The position numbers and the translations under genes are program-made. From Sulfuricurvum sp. IAE1 (lineage in GTDB: Bacteria > Campylobacterota > Campylobacteria > Campylobacterales > Sulfurimonadaceae): a stretch of 64,000 nucleotides of DNA. The DNA lies in the NCBI RefSeq assembly GCF_004347735.1, contig NZ_SLTI01000007.1, positions 186,001 to 250,000 of the forward strand, in the 5' to 3' direction. Shown here one piece after another: positions 34,708 to 43,318 of the stretch (position 1 is the stretch's first letter; each line of letters opens with the position of its first letter). The notes under the pieces are model-generated. The model was not told the origin of the DNA and searched no databases. It was given only the letters and a program-made list of their open reading frames with translations.

Positions 34708-37700
34708 ATGTTTTCCAAATACTTTATCAACCGGCCGGTCCTCTCCGTCGTCATCGGTATCATCATCATGCTGCTGGGATTTGCGGCGATCAAGAGCCTG
34801 CCGATCTCGCAGCTGCCCAATCTAACCCCTCCGACCGTCGTCGTTACGGCCAAATACCCCGGGGCCGACGCCGAAACGATCGCAAACAACATCCTCACCC
34901 CCCTCGAATCACAGATCGCCGGGGCTGACGGGCTTATGTACATGTCCTCCAAAGCCGCGGCATTGCCCGGAACGGGGACCATTACGTGTACGTTCAACAT
35001 CGGCGTCAACCAGGACATGGCGGCCGTCGACGTCCAAAACCGGATTAACTCCGTCCTCGCCCAGCTGCCGCAAACCACCCGCGACCTGGGTGTAACCGTC
35101 GAAAAACGGACGTCCGATATTCTGCTGATCGTGGCGATCACTTCGCCCGATGGCAGCTACGATTCGACCCAGATCAGCAACTACATCTCCTCCAATCTCC
35201 TCGACGAGATCAAAAAGATCCCCGGTGCGGGACGCAGCCAGATCTTCGGACAGCGCGATTACGCCATGCGCATCTGGCTCAATCCCGACAAAATGGCTTC
35301 TTTGGGGGTCAGCGCCGCCGAAATCGCCGCCGCGATCCGTGACCAGAACCTCCAGGTCTCTCCGGGGCGGCTGGGGCAGTCGCCCACGGCGGACGAGCAG
35401 ATGTGGACGATGCAGCTCACCTCAAAAGGGCGGTTCTCTACCCCCGAAGAGTTTGCCAATATCATCATACGGGCCAAAAACGACGGGTCGATGATCCGGC
35501 TGCGTGACGTCGCACGGGTCGAACTCGGAGCGCAGAATTACGAATTTTTCGGACGGGTGAACGGCAAACCGGCCGCCATGATCGGGATTTTCGCCGACGT
35601 CAACGCCAATGCCCTCGACACCTCCGCGGCGGTCGAAGCGAAAATGGAAAAACTGGCCAAAAAATTCCCCGCCGGCATCACCTACGACATCCCCTACAAT
35701 ACGACCGATTTCGTTCAGATTTCGATCGACGAGGTAGTCAAAACGCTGATCGAGGGGATCATCCTCGTCAGCCTCGTCATCTACCTGTTCTTGCAAAGCA
35801 CCCGTGCGGCGATGATCCCGATCCTTTCGATCCCGATCTCGCTGACGGGAGCTTTCATCGGGATGTACCTGCTGGGCTATTCGATCAATACCCTCACCCT
35901 GTTCGGGCTGGTACTGGCGATCGGGATCGTCGTCGACGATGCCATCGTCGTTGTCGAGAATATGGAACGGATACTCCAGACCGAAAAAATATCCCCGCGC
36001 GAAGCGGCGATCAAGGCGATGATGCAGATTTCCGGACCCGTCATCGCGATCGTTCTGGTTATGTGTGCGGTGTTTATCCCTGCGACCTTCCTGGGAGGGA
36101 TGACCGGACAGCTCTACAAACAGTTTGCCGCGACCATCGCGATCTCGGTCGTTTTCTCGGGCTTCATGGCGCTGACCTTTGCTCCGGCGATCGGGGCGCA
36201 GATCCTGAAATACCATGACAAGGAACCGGCCGCTTTCTTCCGCTGGTTTAACCGCGCGTTCGGACGCATGACCGAAGGGTACGTCCGCCGTTCGGCGTTC
36301 ATGATCCGCAAAGCGGCGATTTTCGGGGTGATTTACCTCACCACGTACGGGTTCATCGCCTATTTCCATAAAACCCTTCCGACCGCCTTTTTGCCGATGG
36401 AAGACCAGGGGTACTTCATTACCAGCGTCAATCTTCCCGAAGGGGCGACGGCCAACCGTACCCTCGAAGTGGTCAAACAGGTCGAAGGGATTTTGGCGCA
36501 GCAAGAGGGGGTCTACAAATACACGGCCATCACGGGGCTCAACATCCTCACCTTTTCGCAGGAGCCCAATTCGGCCGTCGTCTTTACCCGGCTCAAATCG
36601 TGGGATGAGCGTCCGGGTAAAGAGCTCTCGGTTTTCGGCATTCTCAACGCGCTGGGACCCAAGCTGGGTGCCATTCAGGAGGCCAAAGTGTTCGCGATGC
36701 CCCCTCCGCCGATTCGGGGGATGGGAGCGTCGGATATGTTCAGCCTCCGGCTGCTGCAGCCGGGCGACAACAACGTCAGCCGCCATGCCGCCGCAACCAA
36801 CGAATTCGTCAATACCCTGAGGGCCGAACCGGGGATCAAGATGCCCTTTACGACGATGAACGTCAACACCCCCACCCTCTCGGTCGAAGTGGACCGCGAA
36901 AAAGCCAAATCGCTGGGGCTCTCGATCAATGACGTCTTCGGAACGCTTCAGGCGACGATCGGAACGATGTACGTCAACCAGTTCGACCGTAACGGCAAAA
37001 CCTACTGGGTACAGATGCAATCAGACAGTTCCTATCGGGCCACCCCCGAAGACATCGGTCGCGCATGGGTCCGCTCGAGCAGCGGGATGCTCGTCCCGCT
37101 CTCGAGCGTCGTGACGGTCAAAATGTCGAGCGCGCCTTCGTCGATCGAACACTTTAACGGTGTACTCAGTACCACCATCATGGGCTCACCCTCACCGGGC
37201 TACAGTTCCGGGGACATCATCAAAACGATCGAGCACAAAGCCGACACCGTGTTGCCCGTAACCGCCAGCTACGACTGGGAAGGGCTGTATCTACAGGAAA
37301 AACTGGTCGGTTCCAAGGCCTTCATCATTGTCGCGTTCGCACTGGTGATGGTCTACCTGATCCTCGCGGCACTCTACGAGCGCTGGGTTCTGCCGATCTC
37401 GATCATGCTCGCCGTTCCCTACGGAATCATGGGGGCGTACGCGGTCGTCTGGGTCATTCCGTGGCTGAACAACAACGTCTATTTCCAGATCGGACTGCTC
37501 ACCCTGATTGCCCTCTCGGCGAAAAACGCGATCCTCGTCGTCGAATTCGCCGAAGAGCAGCGCCAGATGGGCAAAAGCATTTACGACGCCACGATGGAAG
37601 CGGCACGCCTGCGTTACCGTCCGATGATGATGACCTCCTTTGCGTTCCTCGCCGGGATGCTTCCGCTCATCTTCAGCTCCGGTGCGGGTGCCGCGGGACG

Positions 37701-37839
37701 GTTCTCGATCGGGGTGGCGATGTTCGGCGGTATGATGGCCGCGACGTTCATTGAACGTTACTTCATCCCGTTCCTCTATTACTGGGTGGCGACGGCACAC
37801 GAAAAATTCAATGCGCGCAAAGGGGTATCCCATGAATAA
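34708..37839 (+). CDS. RND multidrug efflux pump, HAE1 family (AcrB type)
   Basis: A 1043-residue inner-membrane proton/drug antiporter. Twelve helices and two large periplasmic loops are clear. The opening F-I-N-R-P-V-L-S-V-V-I is typical. TM4 has G-I-V-V-D-D-A-I-V-V-V-E-N, giving the conserved Asp pair for proton transfer. Extended R-G-M-G-A-S-D and G-L-S-I-N-D-V motifs in the loops match AcrB homologues. It is cotranscribed with the adaptor and outer-membrane factor. The substrate range cannot be predicted from sequence. Confidence 0.97.
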   Translation: MFSKYFINRPVLSVVIGIIIMLLGFAAIKSLPISQLPNLTPPTVVVTAKYPGADAETIANNILTPLESQIAGADGLMYMSSKAAALPGTGTITCTFNIGVNQDMAAVDVQNRINSVLAQLPQTTRDLGVTVEKRTSDILLIVAITSPDGSYDSTQISNYISSNLLDEIKKIPGAGRSQIFGQRDYAMRIWLNPDKMASLGVSAAEIAAAIRDQNLQVSPGRLGQSPTADEQMWTMQLTSKGRFSTPEEFANIIIRAKNDGSMIRLRDVARVELGAQNYEFFGRVNGKPAAMIGIFADVNANALDTSAAVEAKMEKLAKKFPAGITYDIPYNTTDFVQISIDEVVKTLIEGIILVSLVIYLFLQSTRAAMIPILSIPISLTGAFIGMYLLGYSINTLTLFGLVLAIGIVVDDAIVVVENMERILQTEKISPREAAIKAMMQISGPVIAIVLVMCAVFIPATFLGGMTGQLYKQFAATIAISVVFSGFMALTFAPAIGAQILKYHDKEPAAFFRWFNRAFGRMTEGYVRRSAFMIRKAAIFGVIYLTTYGFIAYFHKTLPTAFLPMEDQGYFITSVNLPEGATANRTLEVVKQVEGILAQQEGVYKYTAITGLNILTFSQEPNSAVVFTRLKSWDERPGKELSVFGILNALGPKLGAIQEAKVFAMPPPPIRGMGASDMFSLRLLQPGDNNVSRHAAATNEFVNTLRAEPGIKMPFTTMNVNTPTLSVEVDREKAKSLGLSINDVFGTLQATIGTMYVNQFDRNGKTYWVQMQSDSSYRATPEDIGRAWVRSSSGMLVPLSSVVTVKMSSAPSSIEHFNGVLSTTIMGSPSPGYSSGDIIKTIEHKADTVLPVTASYDWEGLYLQEKLVGSKAFIIVAFALVMVYLILAALYERWVLPISIMLAVPYGIMGAYAVVWVIPWLNNNVYFQIGLLTLIALSAKNAILVVEFAEEQRQMGKSIYDATMEAARLRYRPMMMTSFAFLAGMLPLIFSSGAGAAGRFSIGVAMFGGMMAATFIERYFIPFLYYWVATAHEKFNARKGVSHE

Positions 37840-39253
37840 ACAGATCGCCTACGGCTCGCTGGCCCTCTCCTTGCTGCTGGGAGGGTGCACCATCGGTCCC
37901 GATTACGTCAAACCTCCCATGTCCGCTCCCGAAGCATTCCGCGATACCAACGGCACCGCATCCGTGCAGACGCAATGGTGGAAGGGTTTCAACGACCCCA
38001 AACTCAGCGAAGCGGTCGAAACCTCCCTGCGGGCCAACTACGACCTGCACGCATCCCAGGCACGCGTCGATGCGCTGCTGGGAAAATTCGATCAGGCCAA
38101 GTCGTACCTCTACCCGCAAATCAACGGCAACGGTTCGCTAACCCGCAAAGGGGTCTACGACGCTACGGGGCCAAACCTGCGCGAAGGGGTAAGCTCTACC
38201 TATGCCGCGTCGCTCTCGCTGGCGAGCTACGAAATCGACCTTTTCGGCAAAGTCCGGCGCGCCAACGAAGCGGCACGGGCCCTTTTGCTCTCCAGCGTTT
38301 ACGCCAAGGAAACGCTGAGCCTCTCGGTCGCCACCGCCGTCGCGGCGTCGTATTTCAAACTTGCGTCGCTGCGCAGCCAGATCGAGCTGGCGAAGGAAAA
38401 CCTCTCGATCAGCCGCGAGCTTTACGACATGACGGGGCTCAAATACCGCCACGGCGTGATCGATGAAAGCAGCTATCTGCAGGCCGAATCGGAATACGAA
38501 AGCGCCAAGGCGACTCTTTCGCAGCTTGAAGCCTCTAAAATCGCCGAAGAAGCGGTATTCAACGTTTTGCTGGGGCGCAATCCCCAGGGGGTCCAAACCG
38601 CGGCATTGGAATCGATCGCCCTCCCCTCCGTTCCCGCCGCGATCCCGAGCACTCTCCTTGCACGGCGCCCCGACGTCGCCTCGGCCGAACAGGACCTCGT
38701 CGCCGCCAATGCCCAGATCGGCATTGCCAAAGCAGCCTATTTCCCCAGTTTCAAACTGACGGGAATGCTGGGAGTACAGAGCCTGGAACTGAGCGATTTC
38801 GTCGCCAATCCCACCAAACTGTGGGAAATCGCCCCGTCGGTATCGGTACCGCTCTTTAGCGCCGGCCGTATCGCCGGAGAGATCAAAACCGCCGAAGCCG
38901 AATACAATGCCACGCTCTCAACGTATCGCAAGACGGTGATCAGCGCGTTCAACGACACCGACAGCGCCCTGGGGCAAAACGCCAAGGCGGCCGAACAGAT
39001 CGCCTACCAGCACAAACGCTCCGAGGCGATCGCACGCGCGCTCAAACAGGCCAAACTCCGTTATCAGGTAGGAAGCATTTCCTACTCGGAAATGTTGATC
39101 GTCCAGCAGCAGTGGCTGAGCGCACGCCAAAGTTATCTGGTCGCCAAACAAAACGGCCTGACCGCCGCCGCCAATCTCTATAAAACCCTGGGAGGCGGAT
39201 GGGATGAAAAAATCTCTCCGCTCACCCTCGACTACTACCCTTCGGGACGATAA
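37832..39253 (+). CDS. outer-membrane efflux factor lipoprotein (OprM/NodT type)
   Basis: The outer-membrane channel of the pump, 473 residues. The ATG at 37832 overlaps the pump gene stop region by eight bases. The lipobox L-L-L-G-G-C (Cys20) and G-P-D-Y-V-K-P-P mark the NodT/OprM subfamily. The two halves share the TolC repeats (A-Y-F-P-S-F-K-L-T-G in the second). The predicted periplasmic helical barrel and beta-barrel strands are complete. A UUCG hairpin follows the stop. Confidence 0.95.
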   Translation: MNKQIAYGSLALSLLLGGCTIGPDYVKPPMSAPEAFRDTNGTASVQTQWWKGFNDPKLSEAVETSLRANYDLHASQARVDALLGKFDQAKSYLYPQINGNGSLTRKGVYDATGPNLREGVSSTYAASLSLASYEIDLFGKVRRANEAARALLLSSVYAKETLSLSVATAVAASYFKLASLRSQIELAKENLSISRELYDMTGLKYRHGVIDESSYLQAESEYESAKATLSQLEASKIAEEAVFNVLLGRNPQGVQTAALESIALPSVPAAIPSTLLARRPDVASAEQDLVAANAQIGIAKAAYFPSFKLTGMLGVQSLELSDFVANPTKLWEIAPSVSVPLFSAGRIAGEIKTAEAEYNATLSTYRKTVISAFNDTDSALGQNAKAAEQIAYQHKRSEAIARALKQAKLRYQVGSISYSEMLIVQQQWLSARQSYLVAKQNGLTAAANLYKTLGGGWDEKISPLTLDYYPSGR

Positions 39254-39268
39254 TATTTCATCCCTTTT

Positions 39269-39284
39269 GCACCCTTCGGGGTGC
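39269..39284 (+). terminator. hairpin after the efflux operon
   Basis: GCACCC-TTCG-GGGTGC forms a six-base stem with the stable UUCG tetraloop, 15 bases after the operon stop. There is no immediate U-tract, so intrinsic termination is only possible. A second stretch, 39358-39381 (A/T arms), could serve as a further terminator. The 39285-39496 segment shows no gene. Confidence 0.4.
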
Positions 39285-39496
39285 GGATCTGCGCTATTTT
39301 TCTCTTCCCGAAATGCCATCGAAAAGATAATAAAAAGTAAACAAAAGCCGAAAAAGGGCAAAAAAACGGTTTTTTTCCCTCTCTGGAAGTTCACGTTTTG
39401 AACCGGTCAACCCTTTTTTTGAAAAAAATGTGATGCCTTGAAAAGCCCTATTTCAGGGAGTTCAAAAAAGAAATTTCAAAAAATTGTCAAAACCTC

Positions 39497-39527
39497 TTGA
39501 CAAGCATGGGGGAGGTAGTGATATACT
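39497..39527 (+). promoter_or_regulatory. promoter of the small lipoprotein gene
   Basis: TTGACA (39497-39502) and TATACT (39522-39527) are separated by 19 bases, and a TAAGGAG site precedes the ATG at 39557. Confidence 0.5.
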
Positions 39528-39556
39528 TCCGCCATAAATTTTTAAGGAGCCTTACC

Positions 39557-39739
39557 ATGTTGAAATTCTTTTCTGCTTTGTTGCTTGCTGCTATGTTCAT
39601 CGGATGTAGCGAATCTGCCCCTGTTGAAGAGGCAAACGCTACTGTTGAAGCTAACGTTACTGAAGAAGCACCAGTAATGGAAGAAGCTAACGCTACTGAA
39701 GCTAACGCTACAGAAGCTAACGCTACTGCTGCTCAGTAA
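39557..39739 (+). CDS. tiny lipoprotein with E-A-N-A-T repeats
   Basis: A 60-residue protein: a signal peptide with lipobox (M-F-I-G-C, Cys17) and a mature part that is almost wholly Ala, Asn, Thr, Glu and Val. It ends in three E-A-N-A-T repeats encoded by three near-identical 15-bp units (39683-39727). It resembles the linker of the neighbouring cytochrome lipoprotein. It has its own promoter and a strong terminator, so it is a stand-alone gene. Role unknown; a surface or periplasmic spacer-like lipoprotein is the simplest reading. Confidence 0.6.
   Translation: MLKFFSALLLAAMFIGCSESAPVEEANATVEANVTEEAPVMEEANATEANATEANATAAQ
39683..39727 (+). repeat. three tandem 15-bp coding repeats
   Basis: GAAGCTAACGCTACT is repeated three times in frame with one base change in the middle copy, giving E-A-N-A-T. 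Copy number could change by slippage without breaking the frame. Confidence 0.85.
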
Positions 39740-39757
39740 GTTTTTACTTACTCGCTT

Positions 39758-39779
39758 ATTTCGCACTTCGGTGCGAAAT
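39758..39779 (+). terminator. intrinsic terminator of the small lipoprotein gene
   Basis: ATTTCGCAC-TTCG-GTGCGAAAT forms a nine-base stem with a UUCG loop, followed by a pyrimidine-rich run. Confidence 0.7.
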
Positions 39780-39863
39780 TCTCTCCTCTTCTTTCTTTGT
39801 TTAAACTTCATTCAAACTAAACACCGTACAATATCCTAATACTTTACCGTTAGGAGATCCGTT

Positions 39864-40406
39864 ATGAAATACCTTGCCGCCATTGCCTGTTCCCTGTTGT
39901 TGATCGGATGCGGTGATTCAGCCCAGACCGAAAATGCTTCTGCCGTACCCGGCGAAACCAACGTAACGACGGAAGCAAACGTCTCCGAAACCAATCAGAG
40001 CTCTGTCGGCCAAACGGCTGCCGAGGTTGCGAGCCCGGTTGCCGTTCCGGCACCGGCAAGCAAACCGCAACCTGAGCCGAAAGCCGCGGAACCCGTTGCC
40101 AAAGCGCCTGCTCCTGCAAAAACGGCCGCGCCCGCGCCAGCAAAAGCTCCAACTTCCGTAGCCGTGGACGGCGGTGCGCTGTTCGGCCAGAAATGCGCTA
40201 CGTGCCACGGCACAAAAGCCGAAAAACCGGCACTGGGAAAATCGCAGGTAATCGCGGGATGGAGTGCACAGCAGGTCAAAGAGGCACTCAAAGGGTATCA
40301 GGCGGGGACGTACGGTAAAGAGATGAAAGCATTGATGCAAGGACAGGTCAAAGGGCTTGACGACGCACAGATCGATGCGCTCGGCAAACACATCTCAAGC
40401 CTTTGA
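39864..40406 (+). CDS. c-type cytochrome lipoprotein
   Basis: A 180-residue lipoprotein (lipobox L-L-L-I-G-C, Cys16) with a long Pro/Ala-rich linker (about 25-95). A C-terminal class I cytochrome c domain follows, with heme motif C-A-T-C-H and probable Met ligand in M-K-A-L-M-Q-G. The Thr/Glu/Asn-rich start of the linker resembles the adjacent small lipoprotein. The linker would let the heme domain reach partners from the lipid anchor, for electron transfer in the periplasm. TAGGAG precedes the ATG. The redox partner is not in the window. Confidence 0.9.
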   Translation: MKYLAAIACSLLLIGCGDSAQTENASAVPGETNVTTEANVSETNQSSVGQTAAEVASPVAVPAPASKPQPEPKAAEPVAKAPAPAKTAAPAPAKAPTSVAVDGGALFGQKCATCHGTKAEKPALGKSQVIAGWSAQQVKEALKGYQAGTYGKEMKALMQGQVKGLDDAQIDALGKHISSL

Positions 40407-40418
40407 TGACGACCTATT

Positions 40419-40436
40419 CCGAGGGTATAACCTCGG
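40419..40436. terminator. hairpin between convergent genes
   Basis: CCGAGG-GTATAA-CCTCGG is a perfect six-base stem just after the cytochrome gene and 25 bp before the end of the thiF-like gene on the other strand. Confidence 0.5.
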
Positions 40437-40461
40437 GATATACGAACAAAAGCGCAAATTC

Positions 40462-41136
40462 TTATAGACTCTTCGGCAACGCAAATTTCTGCGTTACCAG
40501 TTCTCCTTCCTCATTAAAAAAGAGGTAATAAAGAAAATCTTTTTTGACACTCAGCCCGGCAAGATAACGCAGCGCCAGATTCGCCTGCAGCGATGCGATG
40601 TGCATCACAATCGGGGCGGCGATCCCCGCAGGGGTCTTCTGGGTGATTTTAAACAGTTCATTGAAAGAGGCCTGGTCGAAAAAACAGACCTGCCCGTTAA
40701 ACGCTTCTACCGAACCGTAAACCCACGGCAGCCCTTTGGCCTTCGCGTAGGTATTGATCATTCCCCGTGTCGGCAGATTGTCGGTCGCATCGACGATGAG
40801 ATCCACCTCGATCCCTTTTTCCGCAAACTCTTCGAAACGGCAGGAATGGGGAACCGCTTTGACGTAGGGGCAACGCGATTCGATGAGGGCACACGCCACC
40901 TCGGCCTTGTTCTTCCCTTCATCACCCGTTTTAAAAGCGATCTGACGATGGATGTTGTGAAGGCTGACCGTATCGAAATCGATCATGTGGATTTCCCCGA
41001 TCCCCGAGGCCCCCAGTGCAAACGCCAGCGATGACCCGAGCCCTCCGCTTCCGATCACGGCAATCCGTTTGCTCTGAAGGCTGCGCTGCGTCTCTTCGCC
41101 CCAGAGCTGTACCTGGCGGTGGAAATAGTGCATCAT
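40462..41136 (-). CDS. ThiF/HesA-family adenylyltransferase
   Basis: An E1-like enzyme of 224 residues that would adenylate the C-terminal glycine of a sulfur-carrier protein (ThiS or MoaD type). It has the ATP-binding G-S-G-G-L-G-S-S-L loop (29-37) and the D-A-T-D-N-L-P-T-R motif with catalytic Asp (about 115). The C-x-x-C zinc motifs and the activated Cys region of longer MoeB/ThiF proteins are not evident, so it is a short form. Downstream (minus strand) it meets the cytochrome gene terminator. The partner protein is not nearby. Confidence 0.85.
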   Translation of the reverse strand: MMHYFHRQVQLWGEETQRSLQSKRIAVIGSGGLGSSLAFALGASGIGEIHMIDFDTVSLHNIHRQIAFKTGDEGKNKAEVACALIESRCPYVKAVPHSCRFEEFAEKGIEVDLIVDATDNLPTRGMINTYAKAKGLPWVYGSVEAFNGQVCFFDQASFNELFKITQKTPAGIAAPIVMHIASLQANLALRYLAGLSVKKDFLYYLFFNEEGELVTQKFALPKSL

Positions 41137-41221
41137 ATGAAACTCCTCTGCTACGCTGGTTGGATTACTGTACCATCGTTTACGTTAAAAGCCTCCCAAT
41201 TCGTATCGGTCGGCTCGGGAA

Positions 41222-42025
41222 TCAGATGCGGGCGTTTCGTTTTCGGAGCGCTTCTTTGAAACCCCACCCTTTACGCGCTTCGCTCAGCGCTTTGCGGTCC
41301 AGATCGACGATGAGGAGCTCTTCGGTATTCCCCAGATCCGCTTCGATCTCCCCTTCGGGAGAGACGACCATCGAATCCCCGTAAAATTTCCAGGCGTGTT
41401 TTTCGTCGAAATACTCCCCGACGCGATTGGCGCGGAGAATGTAGCAGTTATGGGTGAACGCCCGCATTTTGAGCAGTTCGCGCCAGCGGTTGTGCGATTC
41501 GAACGTCGACGCGCTGGGTACGAGGACGACATCGATATTTTTGGTCTCGACGGCTTCCCACATCGGGTCGAAATGGGTCTCGAATCCTCCCATCACGGCA
41601 AATTTGAATCCGGCCACCGCAAAAATCATCGGCGGTTTGACCGCTTCGAGAGGATTGTTATAGAATTTTTCCTCGTTCCAGTGAGGATAGTTGATCAAAA
41701 ACTGCTGCGGGTAATAGGTGACGCTTCGGGGACCTACTTTAACGATCGTTTTCGTGCACTCTTTCTTCTTCACGGTGACGATCGGGGCGACAAAAACGAG
41801 ATCGTATTTTTCGGCCAGCGATTTGAGGGTCTCGATCTGATGGGCACTTTGTTCTGCGATCATCGAGACAGGTGTCTGAATCAGTTCTTTGAAAAACGGG
41901 TTGAGCAGGTATTCCCCCATCAAAACGAGTTTGACCCCTTTTTGATGCGCTACCCGCGCGTAGTTTTCGAGTTTGTTGCTCCCCATTCCGATCGAGGGGA
42001 GTTGCAAAAGGGCACAGCGCATCAT
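41222..42025 (-). CDS. nitrilase-superfamily protein lacking catalytic Lys and Cys
   Basis: A carbon-nitrogen hydrolase-fold protein of 267 residues. The first catalytic residue is kept (G-E-Y-L-L, Glu38). The lysine expected after the Y-x-K-x-H/L block is Q (Y-Y-P-Q-Q-F-L, 104-110), and the cysteine is Gly in V-M-G-G-F-E-T-H-F-D (144-153; G146/G147). It is therefore probably inactive or has a changed reaction. I recall that Campylobacterota relatives share this Cys-less form, which would make it a family trait rather than a defect. It is last in the metY-metX-xseB unit, overlapping xseB by four bases. Confidence 0.8.
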   Translation of the reverse strand: MMRCALLQLPSIGMGSNKLENYARVAHQKGVKLVLMGEYLLNPFFKELIQTPVSMIAEQSAHQIETLKSLAEKYDLVFVAPIVTVKKKECTKTIVKVGPRSVTYYPQQFLINYPHWNEEKFYNNPLEAVKPPMIFAVAGFKFAVMGGFETHFDPMWEAVETKNIDVVLVPSASTFESHNRWRELLKMRAFTHNCYILRANRVGEYFDEKHAWKFYGDSMVVSPEGEIEADLGNTEELLIVDLDRKALSEARKGWGFKEALRKRNARI

Positions 42026-42216
42026 TGCTCCTGGTTCTTGATGATTTGGATCTGCAATTCGGCTTCTTCGAGCATCTTCTGGGCCGACTGGAGCTCTTTC
42101 ATCCCCTCTTCGTATGCCTTGATGCTCTCGTTCATAGGCAATGCGGGGTCCATCAGCTTCTCAAGGATCTCTTTGGCCTTGGTGATCTTGGTTTCGAAAC
42201 CGGCTTCTTCGTTCAT
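42022..42216 (-). CDS. xseB: exodeoxyribonuclease VII small subunit
   Basis: A 64-residue helical protein with the XseB pattern F-E-T-K-I-T-K-A-K-E-I-L-E-K-L-M-D-P, then L-P-M-N-E-S-I-K-A-Y-E-E-G-M. It activates the XseA nuclease for single-strand DNA degradation; xseA is not in the window. It overlaps metX upstream and the nitrilase-like gene downstream by four bases each. Confidence 0.93.
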   Translation of the reverse strand: MNEEAGFETKITKAKEILEKLMDPALPMNESIKAYEEGMKELQSAQKMLEEAELQIQIIKNQEQ

Positions 42217-43310
42217 AGTGCCTCCCTGACGTAAGTGTCGATTTTATCGATCTCGACCAAAAACGCGTCATGGCCGTAATCGCTATCGACCGCATAATAA
42301 TCGACGTTCGTTTTACCCTGTTTCTTCATTGCCGTATAGATCGCTTCCATTTCATCAGGGAGGAACAACAGGTCTTTGGCGAAGCTCACCAGATAAAGTT
42401 CCGCATTGATCTTCGACAACGCCTGTTCCATCGAATCAAACCCGCGCGAAAGGTCGTAAATGTTGATCGCTTTGGTGATGTAGAGATACGAAAGCGGATC
42501 GAACCATTTCGTAAAATTGTAGCCGTTGTACTCGAGGTACGACTCGATCTGAAATTTCCCGAAAAGCTCGAACAATCCGTCGTTACGGCGGTATTCGCGC
42601 CCGAATTTTTTGGTCATCGACTGATGCGACAGAAAACTGATATGCCCCGCCATACGACCGATCGCCATTCCGGAAAGACCGTTTTCGCGTACCGTTTCGG
42701 GATCGTAATAACCGTTCTTGAAATCGGGATCCTTGAGAATCGCTTCCTGAGCCACCTTGTTAAACGCGATCGCCCAGGGCTGGGTCGCCGCGGTGGTCGC
42801 CATCGCGATGATCTTTTTAGCGAAGTTGGGGAAAAAGACACCGAACGCAAGCGCCTGCATCCCCCCCATCGATCCGCCGATGATCGCATGGACCCGATGG
42901 ATACCCAGACGGTCGAAGAGTATCCGCTGCGCTTTGACCATATCCAAGATTGTAATGACGGGAAATTTGTAACGGTAAGGTTCATTATAAGGGTAGCGCA
43001 GTGACATTGGGCCCGTCGAGCCGAAGCAGCTGCCGATGACGTTGGTACAGATCACGAAAAAACGGTCGGTATCGACCGCTTTGCCGGGGCCTATGAGTCC
43101 GTCCCACCACCCGGGTTTGTTATCCCCTTCGTAAGTACCGGCCGCATGGTGCGATCCGGTAAGGGCATGCGTTATCACAACGACATTGTCTTTCGCGTCG
43201 TTCAGTTCTCCGTACGTTTCGTAAACGATGTCGTAAGGTTCGAGAATCCTTCCGCTCTCCAGATAAAGAGGGTTGGTAAAATGCTCGCTGTGAATCTGCA
43301 GGTTTAACAT
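42213..43310 (-). CDS. metX: homoserine O-acetyltransferase
   Basis: Activates homoserine for methionine synthesis by transfer of an acetyl group from acetyl-CoA. It is an alpha/beta hydrolase of 365 residues. The nucleophile serine is in I-G-G-S-M-G-G-M-Q-A (about 142-151). The aspartate and histidine of the triad lie near 305-337 in the C-terminal part, in Y-G-H-D-A-F-L. The start of the fold, N-V-V-V-I-T-H-A-L-T-G, is typical. It lies 8 bp after metY and overlaps xseB. Confidence 0.96.
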   Translation of the reverse strand: MLNLQIHSEHFTNPLYLESGRILEPYDIVYETYGELNDAKDNVVVITHALTGSHHAAGTYEGDNKPGWWDGLIGPGKAVDTDRFFVICTNVIGSCFGSTGPMSLRYPYNEPYRYKFPVITILDMVKAQRILFDRLGIHRVHAIIGGSMGGMQALAFGVFFPNFAKKIIAMATTAATQPWAIAFNKVAQEAILKDPDFKNGYYDPETVRENGLSGMAIGRMAGHISFLSHQSMTKKFGREYRRNDGLFELFGKFQIESYLEYNGYNFTKWFDPLSYLYITKAINIYDLSRGFDSMEQALSKINAELYLVSFAKDLLFLPDEMEAIYTAMKKQGKTNVDYYAVDSDYGHDAFLVEIDKIDTYVREAL

Positions 43311-43318
43311 AACTTCCT

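Noticed and set aside
35422-37020. 532-codon minus-strand frame inside the RND pump gene
   Set aside because: It is a shadow of the AcrB-type gene, which reads with typical transmembrane and loop motifs.
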